Below are positions 35,528 through 45,820 of a DNA stretch of 64,000 nt, in pieces. Both the position numbers and the translations under genes were made by a program. Numbering within the stretch: the first letter of the stretch is position 1; the number at the start of each line of letters is the position of its first letter. Source of the DNA: Bog-532 sp963720945. Lineage in GTDB: Bacteria > Actinomycetota > Actinomycetes > Streptosporangiales > Streptosporangiaceae. The DNA is taken from assembly GCA_963720945.1 (NCBI GenBank), contig CAVRHH010000013.1, positions 151,492 to 215,491 of the forward strand, read 5' to 3'. Below the pieces are notes generated by a model. It made no database searches. It was not told where the DNA came from and saw only the letters and a program-made list of their open reading frames with translations.

Positions 35528-36236
35528 CCAGCGATATCACCTGGGGGGAAAAGTCGGCCAGCCTGACCACTGCGTCGCCGTTCAAGCTGTGGGTGTCCGC
35601 CATGGTGGCCAGTGACACGGCCGGGCGGCTCATCGGGACATTGACCAGGAACCGGATACGGCACCAGGGGCTCTGGTTCGACACGCGGAGCTCGGACTTC
35701 TCACCGAGGGTGCGGGCGCAGATGTTCTGGGGAGGTTATGAAGGCGCAGAGACACGGATGATCCGGAGCTTTCTTCGCGGTAGCCCCAACGTCGTGGAAC
35801 TTGGCGGCAGCCTGGGAATTACGACTGCACACATCGCCACGGTGATGGCTCCTGGGGGTCACCTGGTCTGCGTCGAGGCCAATCCAAGGCTAATACAAGG
35901 CCTCAGGTGAGAGAGTTGCTCCGCACACGGCCGAGCTGCGAATATGAGGTGATCCATGCGCGCGGTCACCGATCACACTGGGAACAGCGGAACTCGTCAT
36001 TGCCGGGGAGACGGTTGGCTCACGTATCGGCGCGCCCTGGCCGGACGAAGTCTATCGTCCCAGGTGCCCGCATGACCCTTCAGGGAAATCTTCCGCAGGA
36101 CAAACGTCGGCGAATTCGACCTCGTGTCAGATATCGAAGGAGCCGAAGCGGCTTTCTTGCTGGAGGATCCTGGCGTGCTCGGCAATGCGGACGCGCCGTT
36201 ATCGAATTCCATGAGACCGTGGTCGATGGCGCATAG
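35524..36236 (+). pseudogene. FkbM-family methyltransferase, frameshifted
   Basis: The first 125 residues read cleanly, including NVVELGGSLGITTAHIATVM (motif I) and LVCVEANPRLIQGLR, and then stop at 35910. Downstream, DLVSDIEGAEAAFLLEDPG (FkbM signature, about 36120-36170) and VIEFHETVVDGA (ending 36236) are present in other frames. At least two indels break it. No other change to conserved residues is obvious. Confidence 0.7.
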
Positions 36237-36344
36237 GTAGCGGTGTTTGACCTCATCGACGCAGCGGTCGCGGCAGGCTTGCGCGTAGTCAGCCGCCACG
36301 GTCCGGTCGTTGCCACTCAGCCGTTCCTAAGCGGGCGATGTTCT

Positions 36345-37491
36345 CATCGCGCAGACACAGCCGGACTGATGACGCGATATCCGAGCAAACGAGTCAGGTC
36401 CGAAGCTTGCGAGGCCGCCGCTGAGCACCATCCGCGCTCAGCCGCGCTACCAGGTCCGGAGCATCAAGCAGACGGCGCAATTGCCGCGCCAAGCGCGTGC
36501 CGGATCGCCAGATCGGTAGACAAGCCCGGTTACCCCATCAGCGACCAGGTCACCCGGTCCCCATATCGCTGTCGCATCGCTGACCACAATGGCGGCACCA
36601 GCCGCCATAGCTTCGATCGATCACAAGTACCCTCATATCGAACCGGGAAGGCACGACTACTACATCAAAGCCTGCGAGCAGTTTCGGCATTTCACTCGTA
36701 TTTGCGAAACCGTGGAAGGTGACGCGGTCGTCGATATCAAGCTCGGCAGCCAGCGCCTGCAGATCGGCCATCAGCGGCCCATCGCCGACTACTGTCAGCG
36801 ACCAGGCACGATCGAGGGGCAGCAGCGCACATGCCCTGAGTAGCTCATCGACCCCTTTAGAGGCGGTGAGCTTGCCCGCGAATCCGATCCGCAAGTCGCG
36901 GGTACTTGCCTCGGCGATACGGTCCCGGCTGGCGCCGGGCCTGCCCGAACAGGTCAGTGTCCGCAGGACATACACCCGGCCAGATGCGCCGCGGATTCAT
37001 GCCATAGCGGATATAGAACTCGCGGTTAAAAGTCCCGGTGGATAGGGCACCATCGGCGAGCCGCATAAGCGCTCGAGCAGCGCCAACGACCTCAGAACAC
37101 GGTGGCGACCCCTGGCTCGCGTGCTGCCACGTCGTGTCGCCGTAAAGGAACAATCCGCGTCCGGGTGATCGTGCAGTAAGCGATCGTGGCTCTCGCGATC
37201 GGTGAAGCCCATCCGTAGCAGATCACCACGTCAGGCCCGGATCTGCGCAACTGGCCAGCCAGCCAGCGCAGCCTGCCGGCTAGCGACCGTGCCGTGCGGC
37301 GGAGCGGCCCACTGGTAACCACTGAGCAGGTCGATGTCCCAGGAGATGGAGCGTTTAAAGCCCGCATCGTAGAAGCGTTCCGCCGTCGACCAGTAGTAGA
37401 CATCCAGCCGTATGCCGGGCTCTGCGGCAAGGAACTGAAAAGCACGAGTGAACTGCTGCGCCGGATGGTCCATGACAAGAGCGAGATGCAC
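36345..37491 (-). pseudogene. GT4 glycosyltransferase, multiply frameshifted
   Basis: Pieces in order on the minus strand: MHLALVMDHPAQQFTRAFQF (from ATG 37491), LRRSGPDVVICYGWASPIAR, LFLYGDTTWQHASQGSPPCS, GALSTGTFNREFYIRYGMNP, LRIGFAGKLTASKGVDELLR, FANTSEMPKLLAGFDVVVVP, and AAGAAIVVSDATAIWGPGDL, ending in 36345-36400. This is a complete GT4 (GT-B) enzyme order including the donor-site region, but it needs four or more single-base corrections. The 3' end cannot be fixed exactly. Confidence 0.7.
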
Positions 37492-37503
37492 CGGAGCCTG
37501 GAC

Positions 37504-38552
37504 TCACAGCAACCTCGCAACTACTTGCGGCGCGTAGCGTTCCGGAGAAAAGCACTCGCGTGCCCAATCCGCGGCCCGTTTGCCCATTTCCGCCAGTCGA
37601 CTTGGATCCCGGAGCGAATGGTCCAGAACCTTCGCCAGCTCCCCGGCCGATTCGTCAGCGGGGAAGATGCCGGTGACATGGTCCAAATAGGCGTCATGAG
37701 AACCGCCATACGCCGGTCCAACTACCGGCGTCCCTGCGACTTGCGCTTCCAGCAGGACCAGACCGAAACCTTCGCCGAATGAAGCCCGGCCTCCTCTGGT
37801 CCTGGTGGCCAGAACAAACAGGTCGGCTTGGGCGAGTTGTGCGCCAGCTCCCGGTCGGCGCATCCTGACAGCAGTGTGCAGAATGGATGCTGGCGTACCA
37901 GCCGCTCGCAGTTCGGATGTGGCTCACCGCTGCCGCATACCGTGACCTTGATATCTTCCCTATCAAGAGCGGCGACAGCTGCGAGCAGTTCCGGAAGCCC
38001 CTTATCTCGCCAATGCCCCAGCGTGAAAGCGGTTGCCAGATGCGTCCCCGCGTACCGGATGGGGTATCGGCGGATGCCTTGACGAGCATGTCAAACCAAC
38101 CCCGGGATAGCCCCGGCGGCAGGACCGTCGCGTGGCAATGGCCGGCCAGAGCGCCGGCGGTAAAGCTGCTAATGGCAACTACTCGGACCCCTTGGCGGCG
38201 CATCAGGCGGTCCTCGACGTTCCCGCGGACCAGGCCTCGGGTCCCCCAGACGTCGTTGCCATGACATATGACAGATATGCCGCGGGCATCACCGCTCCGG
38301 GCGAGCAGCCACGCCACCGGCAGAAGGGACCGGTGCGCGACGACAAGACGAGCCGGTGCCGTGATAGCGCGCAGTTGCTCACGTGCCTCGGACAGCATCC
38401 GGGCATGGGCTGCCGGGCCCGGGTGCTGGAGGTCGACGCGCCGGTATTCCACTCCCTGCTCGGCGAACGCCCATTCCACGGTTTCCATATAGCGTTCGAT
38501 GCCCCCACCCAGTCCGCGAGATGGGGTCAGCAGGAGTGCTGGGGCGGTCACC
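37504..38552 (-). pseudogene. GT4 glycosyltransferase, frameshifted
   Basis: The GTG at 38552 overlaps the end of the small membrane gene in GTGA and gives TAPALLLTPSRGLGGGIERY. The N-terminal domain is intact through VAISSFTAGALAGHCHATVL. The frame breaks near 38040. THLATAFTLGHWRDKGLPEL lies in another frame, and the C-terminus is again open as LAQADLFVLATRTRGGRASF, GEGFGLVLLEAQVAGTPVVG and CFSPERYAPQVVARLL to 37504. Two or more indels. Otherwise a typical GT4 of the polysaccharide locus. Confidence 0.72.
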
Positions 38553-38790
38553 GGCGCTCCCGGTAGACCTGTAGCGCAGCAGCGCACACGCTAAGGGAAG
38601 CGAGCAAGCTGAGGTCACTCAGGTACTGTCCATACCCGGTCGCTGTGCTTACCGACGACGAGACATCACTGGATGTGGCCAGGGTTTCGGCGCACAGGAC
38701 AGCCACTGCGGCGAAGCAGGCCATCGCGGCGATCACCCAGCGGGAAGCAACCGCGGGGTCCTTTTCGGGGTTAAGGAGCGTGGCCGTCAC
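38548..38790 (-). CDS. Small membrane protein, unrecognised
   Basis: 80 residues with two hydrophobic segments: WVIAAMACFAAVAVLCAETL and YLSDLSLLASLSVCAAALQV, a short polar loop between and a basic end (YRERR). No family recognised. Stop and start overlaps on both sides (38787-38790 and 38548-38552) tie it to the flanking glycosyltransferases. It could be a real small protein or the end of a longer one. Confidence 0.55.
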   Translation of the reverse strand: MTATLLNPEKDPAVASRWVIAAMACFAAVAVLCAETLATSSDVSSSVSTATGYGQYLSDLSLLASLSVCAAALQVYRERR

Positions 38791-39772
38791 GCCAGTTTCT
38801 CCAGGATGGTAGTGATCCTGGCATCGTACGAATGGTCCCGGTGGGCACGGCGGGAGGCAGCGTCACCCAACTGCGCGGTCAGGCCGGCTTCGCTGAGCAG
38901 GCGGCCGGCTTGGTCGACGAGTTCGTCGAAGTCGTGATAGGCCAGCACCTCCGTCCCCACCGCGAACAGTTCGGGAACGGACGAGCGGAACTCGGTGAGC
39001 ACCGCCGCCCCGCAGCCAGCTGCCTCAAACAGCCGAGAGTTGACCCCGCTCACCTCTGCAGGGTGCATCGTGTTGAGGACGGCTGCTGCCGACCGGAAAA
39101 GGCGAGCTTTCTCCTCACGATAGATAAAGCGGCCAGTATGGGCCTCCCGCAGCCGGGTCTCGCCAAGCCAGCGCGGAAACTTGCTGCCATACAGCCGCAA
39201 CGGGATGCCCTTAGCCATCAGTCGTTCCAGCAGGCGGACCCGGCTGGGATACATATTTCCGGCGACAACGAGATGGGGCTCGGTGCCGGCCGGTACGAGC
39301 GGCCGGTGCCACTGTGGGTTACAGCCTTGTGGAAGGTAATAGACCGGCAAGTCCAGGTTGGCGCGCAGACGGTCCACCAGATGCGGTTCCTTGAAGAAAA
39401 GCGCATCATACGGCTCCCAACAACATCAACTGCCGTCCCAGATTCGCCATGGCATCGGGGAACCAGAACGCCATTCGAATCCCGGCGCGACGCAATTGGC
39501 TCACCACAATGGGCATCAGATTCCGGTCGAGGTTTATGACCAGCTCACACTCCGCGTCCAGGGCAGACCGCACAATCCGGCGCTGCGCCCGCTCCTCCAG
39601 GCTCGGCATAGCCTGGCGCGTAAGCTGCACCAGCCGCGTAGTGACCGGGCCTTGATAGACGAGGTCCAGCCGGGCCGAGCTGAGTGACCAAATGACCGGC
39701 GCGACTGAACGCGCTACCGACGTTATCCGCGAAAAGGTCCGGTCCCACCGGACCCACGATACCGATCCTCAT
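38787..39772 (-). pseudogene. CgeB/DUF3880-like glycosyltransferase, frameshifted
   Basis: ATG 39772 gives MRIGIVGPVGPDLFADNVGS. After a shift the next part is AQRRIVRSALDAECELVINL and RMAFWFPDAMANLGRQLMLL. After a second, about 39420, YDALFFKEPHLVDRLRANLD and HLVVAGNMYPSRVRLLERLM, VNSRLFEAAGCGAAVLTEFR run to 38787. This matches the CgeB-type glycosyltransferase plan (Glyco_trans_1_2 at the C-terminus). Two or three indels, no missing domain. Confidence 0.72.
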
Positions 39773-39781
39773 ATCATCCTT

Positions 39782-41583
39782 TCAGATTCCCTCGAGCCAT
39801 GCATTCAAGGCTGCTATGGCCCATGCCTCAGACCAGCGACTTCCTGCCCGGAGAGGCAGCAGCCCGGTTTGCTCGGCGGCTCCCCGGTCCAGCACGGACC
39901 ACACGGCCGCGGCCGGATCGCCAGCGGCCTCGACCACCGGCGCCAGGGGCCCGGACATCCATCGCTGCATGGGCAGGCTAAATCCCCGTTTGGCGCGAGC
40001 CGCCAGGCTATTGAGATAAGAATCACGGAGCGCCGCCCCAAGTGCTTCCTTGCCGGGCCGCTTCTGCTTGCCAGCGGCCATCCCCAGCGATGCCGAGAAA
40101 ACCTGACTAGTCGACAAAGGGCACGCGCAACTCAACAGAGGAAGCCATGGAGAAGGTATCGGCATCGGGGAGCAGAGTTGCTTGAAGATATAGAGCCACT
40201 TCCGCGGCGACCATGGTGCCGAATTGCCCCAGTTGCGGACTTGCCACGCGCTGAGGTGTATCACTCGGGTGGCGGCAGCTCTGCGCCGGTCAGCTCGGTC
40301 ACCAATCGCTCCGGGAACAGCTCCCGCTGGATGTGGCTGAGCGCCCAGCCTTCACGCGGACCGCTAGCGGCGAGCAGTCTTCTGAGTTTGATTCGCTCGC
40401 AAGGCCCGCAGTGGGCTAGTGCCCTTGCGGTCACGTCGCTCACCTGGCCGGGAAGAATATCCAGGAGCCCGGAGCGAGGCAGGTACTCGCAGGAACCGGA
40501 AGTGGGAGTACCCGCCCACAACCTCATCGCCACCCAGAGCCAGATAGTGCGACCTTGAACCCGGCCTCATGCACCGCCTTACAGACCATGTACGTATTGA
40601 GGCCATCAATGCTGGGACGCTGCATCGCCGCAAAGAACTGAATGTGTCATTCGCCGTAAATTGCGGCTGGCACTCGCTGGAACCGGTGCCCATAGTGGCG
40701 TGCAGTTTCCGCTGCCGTGCCGCTCTCGTCGGCGTTATCCTCGGTCGCGACGGTCAGGCAGTGCAACTCCTGGCCGAGGCGGTGCCCCACTGCCGCAATA
40801 GTCGCGGAGTCAACGCCTGCAGACAAAAGCAGCGCAGTCGGCACGTCAGCCGCCAAATGCAGCTGGACGGAATCCGTCAGCGCTTTTTCCAGCTTCGCGG
40901 GTGCCGGTGTAGCTGCGAATGGACCGTTAGGCTGGATACGCCGTACTTCTGAGCGGCAATCGCGGTCAAAGAGGGCAACGCTGTTCGGCGGCAGCGCCGT
41001 GATTTCGAGGAACGGGGCCTGTCCGGCGGCCACTGCTCCGAGGTGAAGGTACCGTGCGACTGCCTGGGAGTCGATCCGGGCGCTCCCGGCCACGTGCAGA
41101 AGCGGCCGGATTTCGGAGGCGAACAAGAGTCCAGTCAGGCACGAACCGCCAATGCAGTGGCTTTATCCCGAGAGGGTCACGGGCCAGGTAAATCCGCTCT
41201 CCCAGGGAGTCCACCAGGGCAATGGCGAACATGCCACGCAACTCAGCGAGCGATGCAATGCCCAGTTTTGCCCACAGTGCCGGTATTACCTCTCCATCGC
41301 AACTGCTGCGCACCGGCAGTCCGTAGCGCTTGACTAGCTCCTTGTGGTTGTAGATCTCACCGTTGAACACGCAGTGGTAACGGCCATCAGCCGACACGAA
41401 CGGCTGATTTCCCGTCGAGCCGGGATCCTGGATGGCGAGCCGCGTATTCCCCAGGGTGAATCCGCTTACGCGTGCGACCACGTTATGATCAGGGCCTCGA
41501 TGCTGCTGCGCTTCGTTAAGCAGGCTAACTTGCGCTCGGGCCCGGTCTGCGGATGCATCGATTGCCCCGGCGATGCCACACAT
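39782..41583 (-). pseudogene. Asparagine-synthase-like amidotransferase (AsnB-type), multiply frameshifted
   Basis: The N-terminus MCGIAGAIDASADRA carries the catalytic Cys2 of a class II glutaminase; QQHRGPDH and VFNGEIYNHKEL follow. The synthetase part shows PTALLLSAGVDSATIAAVG (the SGGxDS-like ATP loop, here SAGVDS), then in other frames LPDADTFSMASSVELRVPFV (about 40110-40170) and KQKRPGKEALGAALRD. Four or more indels are needed to join them, yet each motif is intact. Such AsnB homologues in polysaccharide loci are thought to amidate uronic or amino acids. Confidence 0.8.
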
Positions 41584-41949
41584 TCGAATGCACCGTCTTC
41601 AGCTAGAAGGGGAACGATCGGGAGGGTTGCGGCATTTGCCCCACTGGGTCATGCTCGGCGCATTAACCTGAGCCAGGGTAATCACGGAAACAGCATACAT
41701 CGCCACTCCATGCTACGGATCCGCTAACGGGTCGGCGCGGGAGCCGGAGGAGCGTCTAGGTCTTCTCATAATGGGGTGTTGTGGCAAATATGGTATTTGA
41801 CAGCAGATGAGACGGAAAGGCGCCTCTGCTAGCTCGCGTAAATGCCGCCTCGGACTGCGTGCCGTCGGTAGCATGGATACAATGGAGTGTTGCTCCGGCA
41901 TCGAGGGATATGGTCACCAGGCAATCGTTTCCGAATTCAGGGAGACAAC
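41584..41949. other. Divergent intergenic region, asnB-like / fkbM
   Basis: 366 bp between two divergent starts, richer in A+T than its surroundings, so promoters for both genes are expected. I found no convincing -35/-10 pair, hairpin or small gene. Confidence 0.4.
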
Positions 41950-42718
41950 ATGTCGTTGCGTGCTTCGCTGGAGCAGGCGTCTCATCGCTTCGTTATCCGC
42001 AGAAGATTGCCATCGCCCTTTGCAGCGGCACGAATCTACGCATCAACCGAAGGCGGCCTGCGCTATTTGAGGCCGCGCATGGACAGAGTCGACCCGGTAC
42101 TGCTAAGCCTTGTGGCAGAGACCGTCCGGCCCGGCAACACGGTCTGGGACATTGGGGCCAATGTCGGGCTGTTCAGCTTCGCTGCCGCGGTAGCGGCGGG
42201 TCCGGATGGCCACGTCCTCTCAGTCGAGGCCAACACGGTCCTGGTCGGACTGCTTCGCCGATCGGCCGCTGCTGACACCGGGCACGCACCGGTCGAGGTC
42301 CTTCCCGCCGCAGTCGCTGAGGAGTGTGGCGTGGCCCGATATTTTATTGCGAAAAGAAACCGTTCCACCAGTCACCTCGATGGGTTCGGCACTACCCAGA
42401 CGGGGGGCATCCGCGCCACCGAGCTGGTACCCACCATCGGGCTAGATTGGCTAGCCTCTCACTTCCCCATGCCGGACGTCATCAAGATCGACGTCGAAGG
42501 TGCCGAAGCGCACGTGCTGGCCGGTGGTCCCGCAGTGCTACGCGCTCACCCGCGCATCATCTGCGAAGTCGCCAAGGAAAATGCTGCGGACGGTAAGCAA
42601 TCTCCTGGCCCGATCGGGTTACACGCTCTATGACGGGGAGCAGCCTGCCAGTCAGCGGCTTCCCGCGAGCGAGGCACCGCCCAACACGCTGGCCATTAGG
42701 GGGCCCTGGACCGGCTAG
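41950..42718 (+). CDS. FkbM-family methyltransferase, C-terminal frameshift
   Basis: ATG 41950 follows GGAGAC by a few bases. Motif I is VWDIGANVGLFSFAAAVAAG, the acidic residue lies in LSVEANTVLVG, and the signature is VIKIDVEGAEAHVLAGG. The frame as read ends at 42633 with unrelated residues. One frame over, SNLLARSGYTLYDGEQPASQ and APPNTLAIRGPWTG complete a normal FkbM end at 42718. A single indel around 42590 accounts for it. The catalytic core is unaffected. Confidence 0.78.
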
Positions 42719-42748
42719 GTTGCGGGATCTGCCAGGTACGTGCCTACT

Positions 42749-43606
42749 TCAGGGGCCCGCAACTTTCCACCATTTGATTGAAGGCAGCTGTTCTGCAACC
42801 GCTTGGCGGCACGCGACGTAATTGCCCTCAACGAAGGTTTCCAGTTCGGCGTCCCAGGAAGGATAGAACTCCACTCCCGCAGGAGTAAGCTTGCCCACGC
42901 GGTAGCCGAGGGGCTCAAGCAGTTCAAAAGCATCACGGAGGTAAGAGCGCGCATAAATCCAGCGATGATTGTACTCAAATTGCGCTACTGAGATGCGCTG
43001 CTCAGCAAAAAGCTGCCGCGCTCCCCGCAGCACCGCGAGGTCGTGGCCCTCTGTGTCGATCTTGACCAATGCGAGTTGGTCCAGCCCGGCGTGCTCAGCG
43101 TACGAACTGAGCGTTGTGGTGGTGACTTCCTCGGTGAGGACACCGGATGAGACGCCGTGAGGTGCATGGAGCGAGTTAGTCCCGGCGGCTGGCGCCATCA
43201 CGTGAAGGAGCGAGGACCCAGATCCATCACTCATGGCCATCCGCTGCAGCTTGACCTTCTGCCCATGCAGGGTCGCCGCTAGGCACCCGAACGTATACGC
43301 CGACGGCTCGAAGACATGCATGCGAAGATCACCCGATCGCCCCGATTCCCGCGCGGCGCTCAGCATGGCCAGGGACCAGCGACCGACATTGGCTCCCACG
43401 TCGATAACGTGGATTTCCTGGCCCGGTGGCGATAGGTTGACCACCCACCGCTGGAGCCAGGACTCGCCGTTGGTGCGCAGATCATTGGGGACGTCGAGAC
43501 GTGCACGCCAGAGAACAAACCGGGCCGCTCGTACCACCTGGCGTCGGCCCGCGGCCCGGCAGGCTAGGTCCGTAGCGGTGGCAGCAGCCCAGCGAACTGT
43601 GGACAT
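42749..43606 (-). CDS. FkbM-family methyltransferase
   Basis: A 285-residue intact protein with IHVIDVGANVGRWSLAMLSA (SAM motif I), MHVFEPSAYTF, and LALVKIDTEGHDLAVLRGAR (FkbM signature). The end WDAELETFVEGNYVACR is typical of the family. It follows the flippase gene on the minus strand with a 9-nt gap, so the two are co-transcribed. Probably a sugar O-methyltransferase acting on the repeat unit. Confidence 0.88.
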   Translation of the reverse strand: MSTVRWAAATATDLACRAAGRRQVVRAARFVLWRARLDVPNDLRTNGESWLQRWVVNLSPPGQEIHVIDVGANVGRWSLAMLSAARESGRSGDLRMHVFEPSAYTFGCLAATLHGQKVKLQRMAMSDGSGSSLLHVMAPAAGTNSLHAPHGVSSGVLTEEVTTTTLSSYAEHAGLDQLALVKIDTEGHDLAVLRGARQLFAEQRISVAQFEYNHRWIYARSYLRDAFELLEPLGYRVGKLTPAGVEFYPSWDAELETFVEGNYVACRQAVAEQLPSIKWWKVAGP

Positions 43607-43615
43607 TGTGCCCTC

Positions 43616-44945
43616 CTATGGCTCCTCGAATGGCCGCGTGGCCGCTATTACCTCTTCGCCACCGTCATCTTTGACCGGCAACCGCCACAGGTGACGCAAC
43701 ATCACCGCCAGCGCTACCCCGTAGGCAACCGTCGAGGCGATTGCCGCGCCGGCCACGCCGACGATAGGCAGCAGGGCAAAGAGCAGCACTACCGTGAAGA
43801 CGGCCGCGAGCCCTTCCGCCCATGCCACGAAGATTGGCTGGTTTCTGCCCCGTAGCAGGTCACCAGTGACCTGACCGCACGCCAGGAAGATAGCTCCCGG
43901 GCTAAGGATCCACAGCAGCGGCACGGCCCCCCGGTAGGCGGCGCCAAAGACGAGGGGCACCACCCAGGACGCCCCAACCGCCAGCGGCACGAGCATCGCT
44001 GTAGCGAGGCCCGCGCTGCCCAGCACCGCCATCCGCTGCATCTGACGAGTTGCGGCAGTCGCGCGGGCTTGGGATGCCAGCCGCGGAAAAGCCACGTTGC
44101 CAATCGCGGATACAAACGGAATCGGAAGCAACGTGAGCGACACCGCGATGGCGTACCGGCCCAAGATCGGCCGGTGGCACAGTCTGCGAGAGGACCAACT
44201 TGTCCAGTTGCGCATTAAGGGCCGCGGGCGTAAGGGCCGCGATCTGCGCGGCTCCGTACGTTCCCAACGGGCGGACCAAGGCGAGACGCGCGTGGCCGGG
44301 AGCGAGGCTGGTACGTCGGCAGCACAGGTAAGCCCAGCCGAGCTGCAGCAGCATGGTCCCAGCGAGAACGATCAGAGCGTTGTCCAGCGTGAGCAACCGG
44401 AGCCGCCATAGCACACCGATTACGATCACACTGAGCACGGGCTGGCTGACTCGCACCACGTTCCATTTGCGCAGGTCGCGGGCCTGAAGCGAAAACGTAT
44501 AGCTCGCCCCGACAAAGGACACGATCGAACTGCAGAAAGCAATCCGGTAGCCGAGCGACACCGTGGCGACACCGTGCGCGAGAAGGGGAGCCAGTAGCAC
44601 GCCGGACACAAGAGCGGCCGTGCCGGTAATGAGCATCATGGCGCGTGAAGTCGCCACATACTCGCGGGCGCGGATGGGATTTCGCGCGACGTGGAAGCAC
44701 AGCGCCGCCGGCTGCCCCATGCCCCCAACCATCAGCGCGATGCCGAACCACGCTGTGATCGCCGCGTACTCGCCCCGCACGGTCGGGCCAACCGCCCGGG
44801 CCAGGATGATTCCGCCCAGCCCCGCGGCTGCCGCCGATGCGACGTTGAATCCCGCCGTCCGGACAATGCTGCGGCCAGCGCCTGGCCATCGCAAGCTGGT
44901 CGCGAGCGACTGAAGCCGGTTAGGTGCCGCATGCGCGCCACTCAC
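43616..44945 (-). pseudogene. Wzx-like polysaccharide flippase, one frameshift
   Basis: ATG 44945 opens a multi-pass protein whose first half (GFNVASAAAAGLGGIILARA, then GIALMVGGMGQPAALCFHVA) is a polysaccharide exporter of the MATE/MVF (PST) type. At about 44180 the frame breaks after LSQTVPPADLG, and the remaining helices continue as RYAIAVSLTLLPIPFVSAIG to a stop at 43616. Together about 440 residues and 10-12 membrane segments, the normal size. One base is missing or extra. This would flip lipid-linked repeat units. Confidence 0.82.
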
Positions 44946-44961
44946 TGGCGCTCAACGTCCC

Positions 44962-45717
44962 TCATGTGCCCTTACGCGCGGCAAAAGTGAGGTTCTGCGT
45001 GACAATATGGCCCCGGAGCGTGCCCGTTTCGGCTGCCAGCGCGAGCTTGCAGCACGCGCTCACCAGCTTCCATACCAATACCCGCGCCGCACTCAGCACG
45101 CCATGCGCAACGGGCGCGCAGGGCTCAACGGCGACCGCGGCAAAGCCGGCCGCTGCCGCGACCTGGCGGACGCTACGTGCGGTATGGGAAGACTCGTGCG
45201 TGAAGTCGCCGTAGCGAATCCGCCCGCCAAAGGGACTAGCCGCGTTCGGCACTCGCGCCACGAAGACACCGCCGGGAATGAGCGCGTTCGCGACCCGGTC
45301 GAACGTATCCAGCACCTCAGCCTTGGTGAGATGCTCAAGTACGTCGGTGGCCGTCACCGCGGCTAGCTGCCCGGCCCGCGCATCGAGCACGTCACGATAG
45401 TCACCATGGTGGATCCGGTCCAGGCCTGCGGCCTGGGCTAGCGCCACTTGTTCCGGGCTGACATCAATTCCCACCGCGTCGTATCCGTCGTCCAGCATCA
45501 GCTTGACCAGTTGTCCCTGGCCGCAGCCGATGTCGAGAACCGGTCCCGCAGTCGGCGCCAGCAGCAACGGCCGGATGTCGCGGCGGTAGATGAGGGCCGC
45601 AGCCACGCCGTCACTGCACTGTGCGTGCTGCGACGCGTACGCTTCGTACAAGCGTTCGCGCAGCGAACCACCCGACGTTTCGATCACTGATAAAGCATAC
45701 GCGACTACTCTCTGCAA
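44962..45717 (-). CDS. Class I SAM-dependent methyltransferase
   Basis: A 251-residue intact protein with LDIGCGQGQLVKLMLDDGYD (motif I), VGIDVSPEQVALAQAAG, AVTATDVLEHLTKAEVLDTF (motif II) and LIPGGVFVARVPNAASPFGG (motif III). It fits the methyltransf_11/23 type found in surface-polysaccharide loci. It lies 16 nt upstream of the flippase start on the same strand. The true start may be an internal GTG at VIETSGGS. Confidence 0.88.
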   Translation of the reverse strand: MQRVVAYALSVIETSGGSLRERLYEAYASQHAQCSDGVAAALIYRRDIRPLLLAPTAGPVLDIGCGQGQLVKLMLDDGYDAVGIDVSPEQVALAQAAGLDRIHHGDYRDVLDARAGQLAAVTATDVLEHLTKAEVLDTFDRVANALIPGGVFVARVPNAASPFGGRIRYGDFTHESSHTARSVRQVAAAAGFAAVAVEPCAPVAHGVLSAARVLVWKLVSACCKLALAAETGTLRGHIVTQNLTFAARKGT

Positions 45718-45820
45718 TCAAGTTCTGTCGCATCCAGTCTGTGCGGGGCGTGCCTACATCGACACGGGCCTGGCGTCCGTCTCTTAAATGTAGTCCGTCG
45801 ATTACGTATAGCATTCATAC

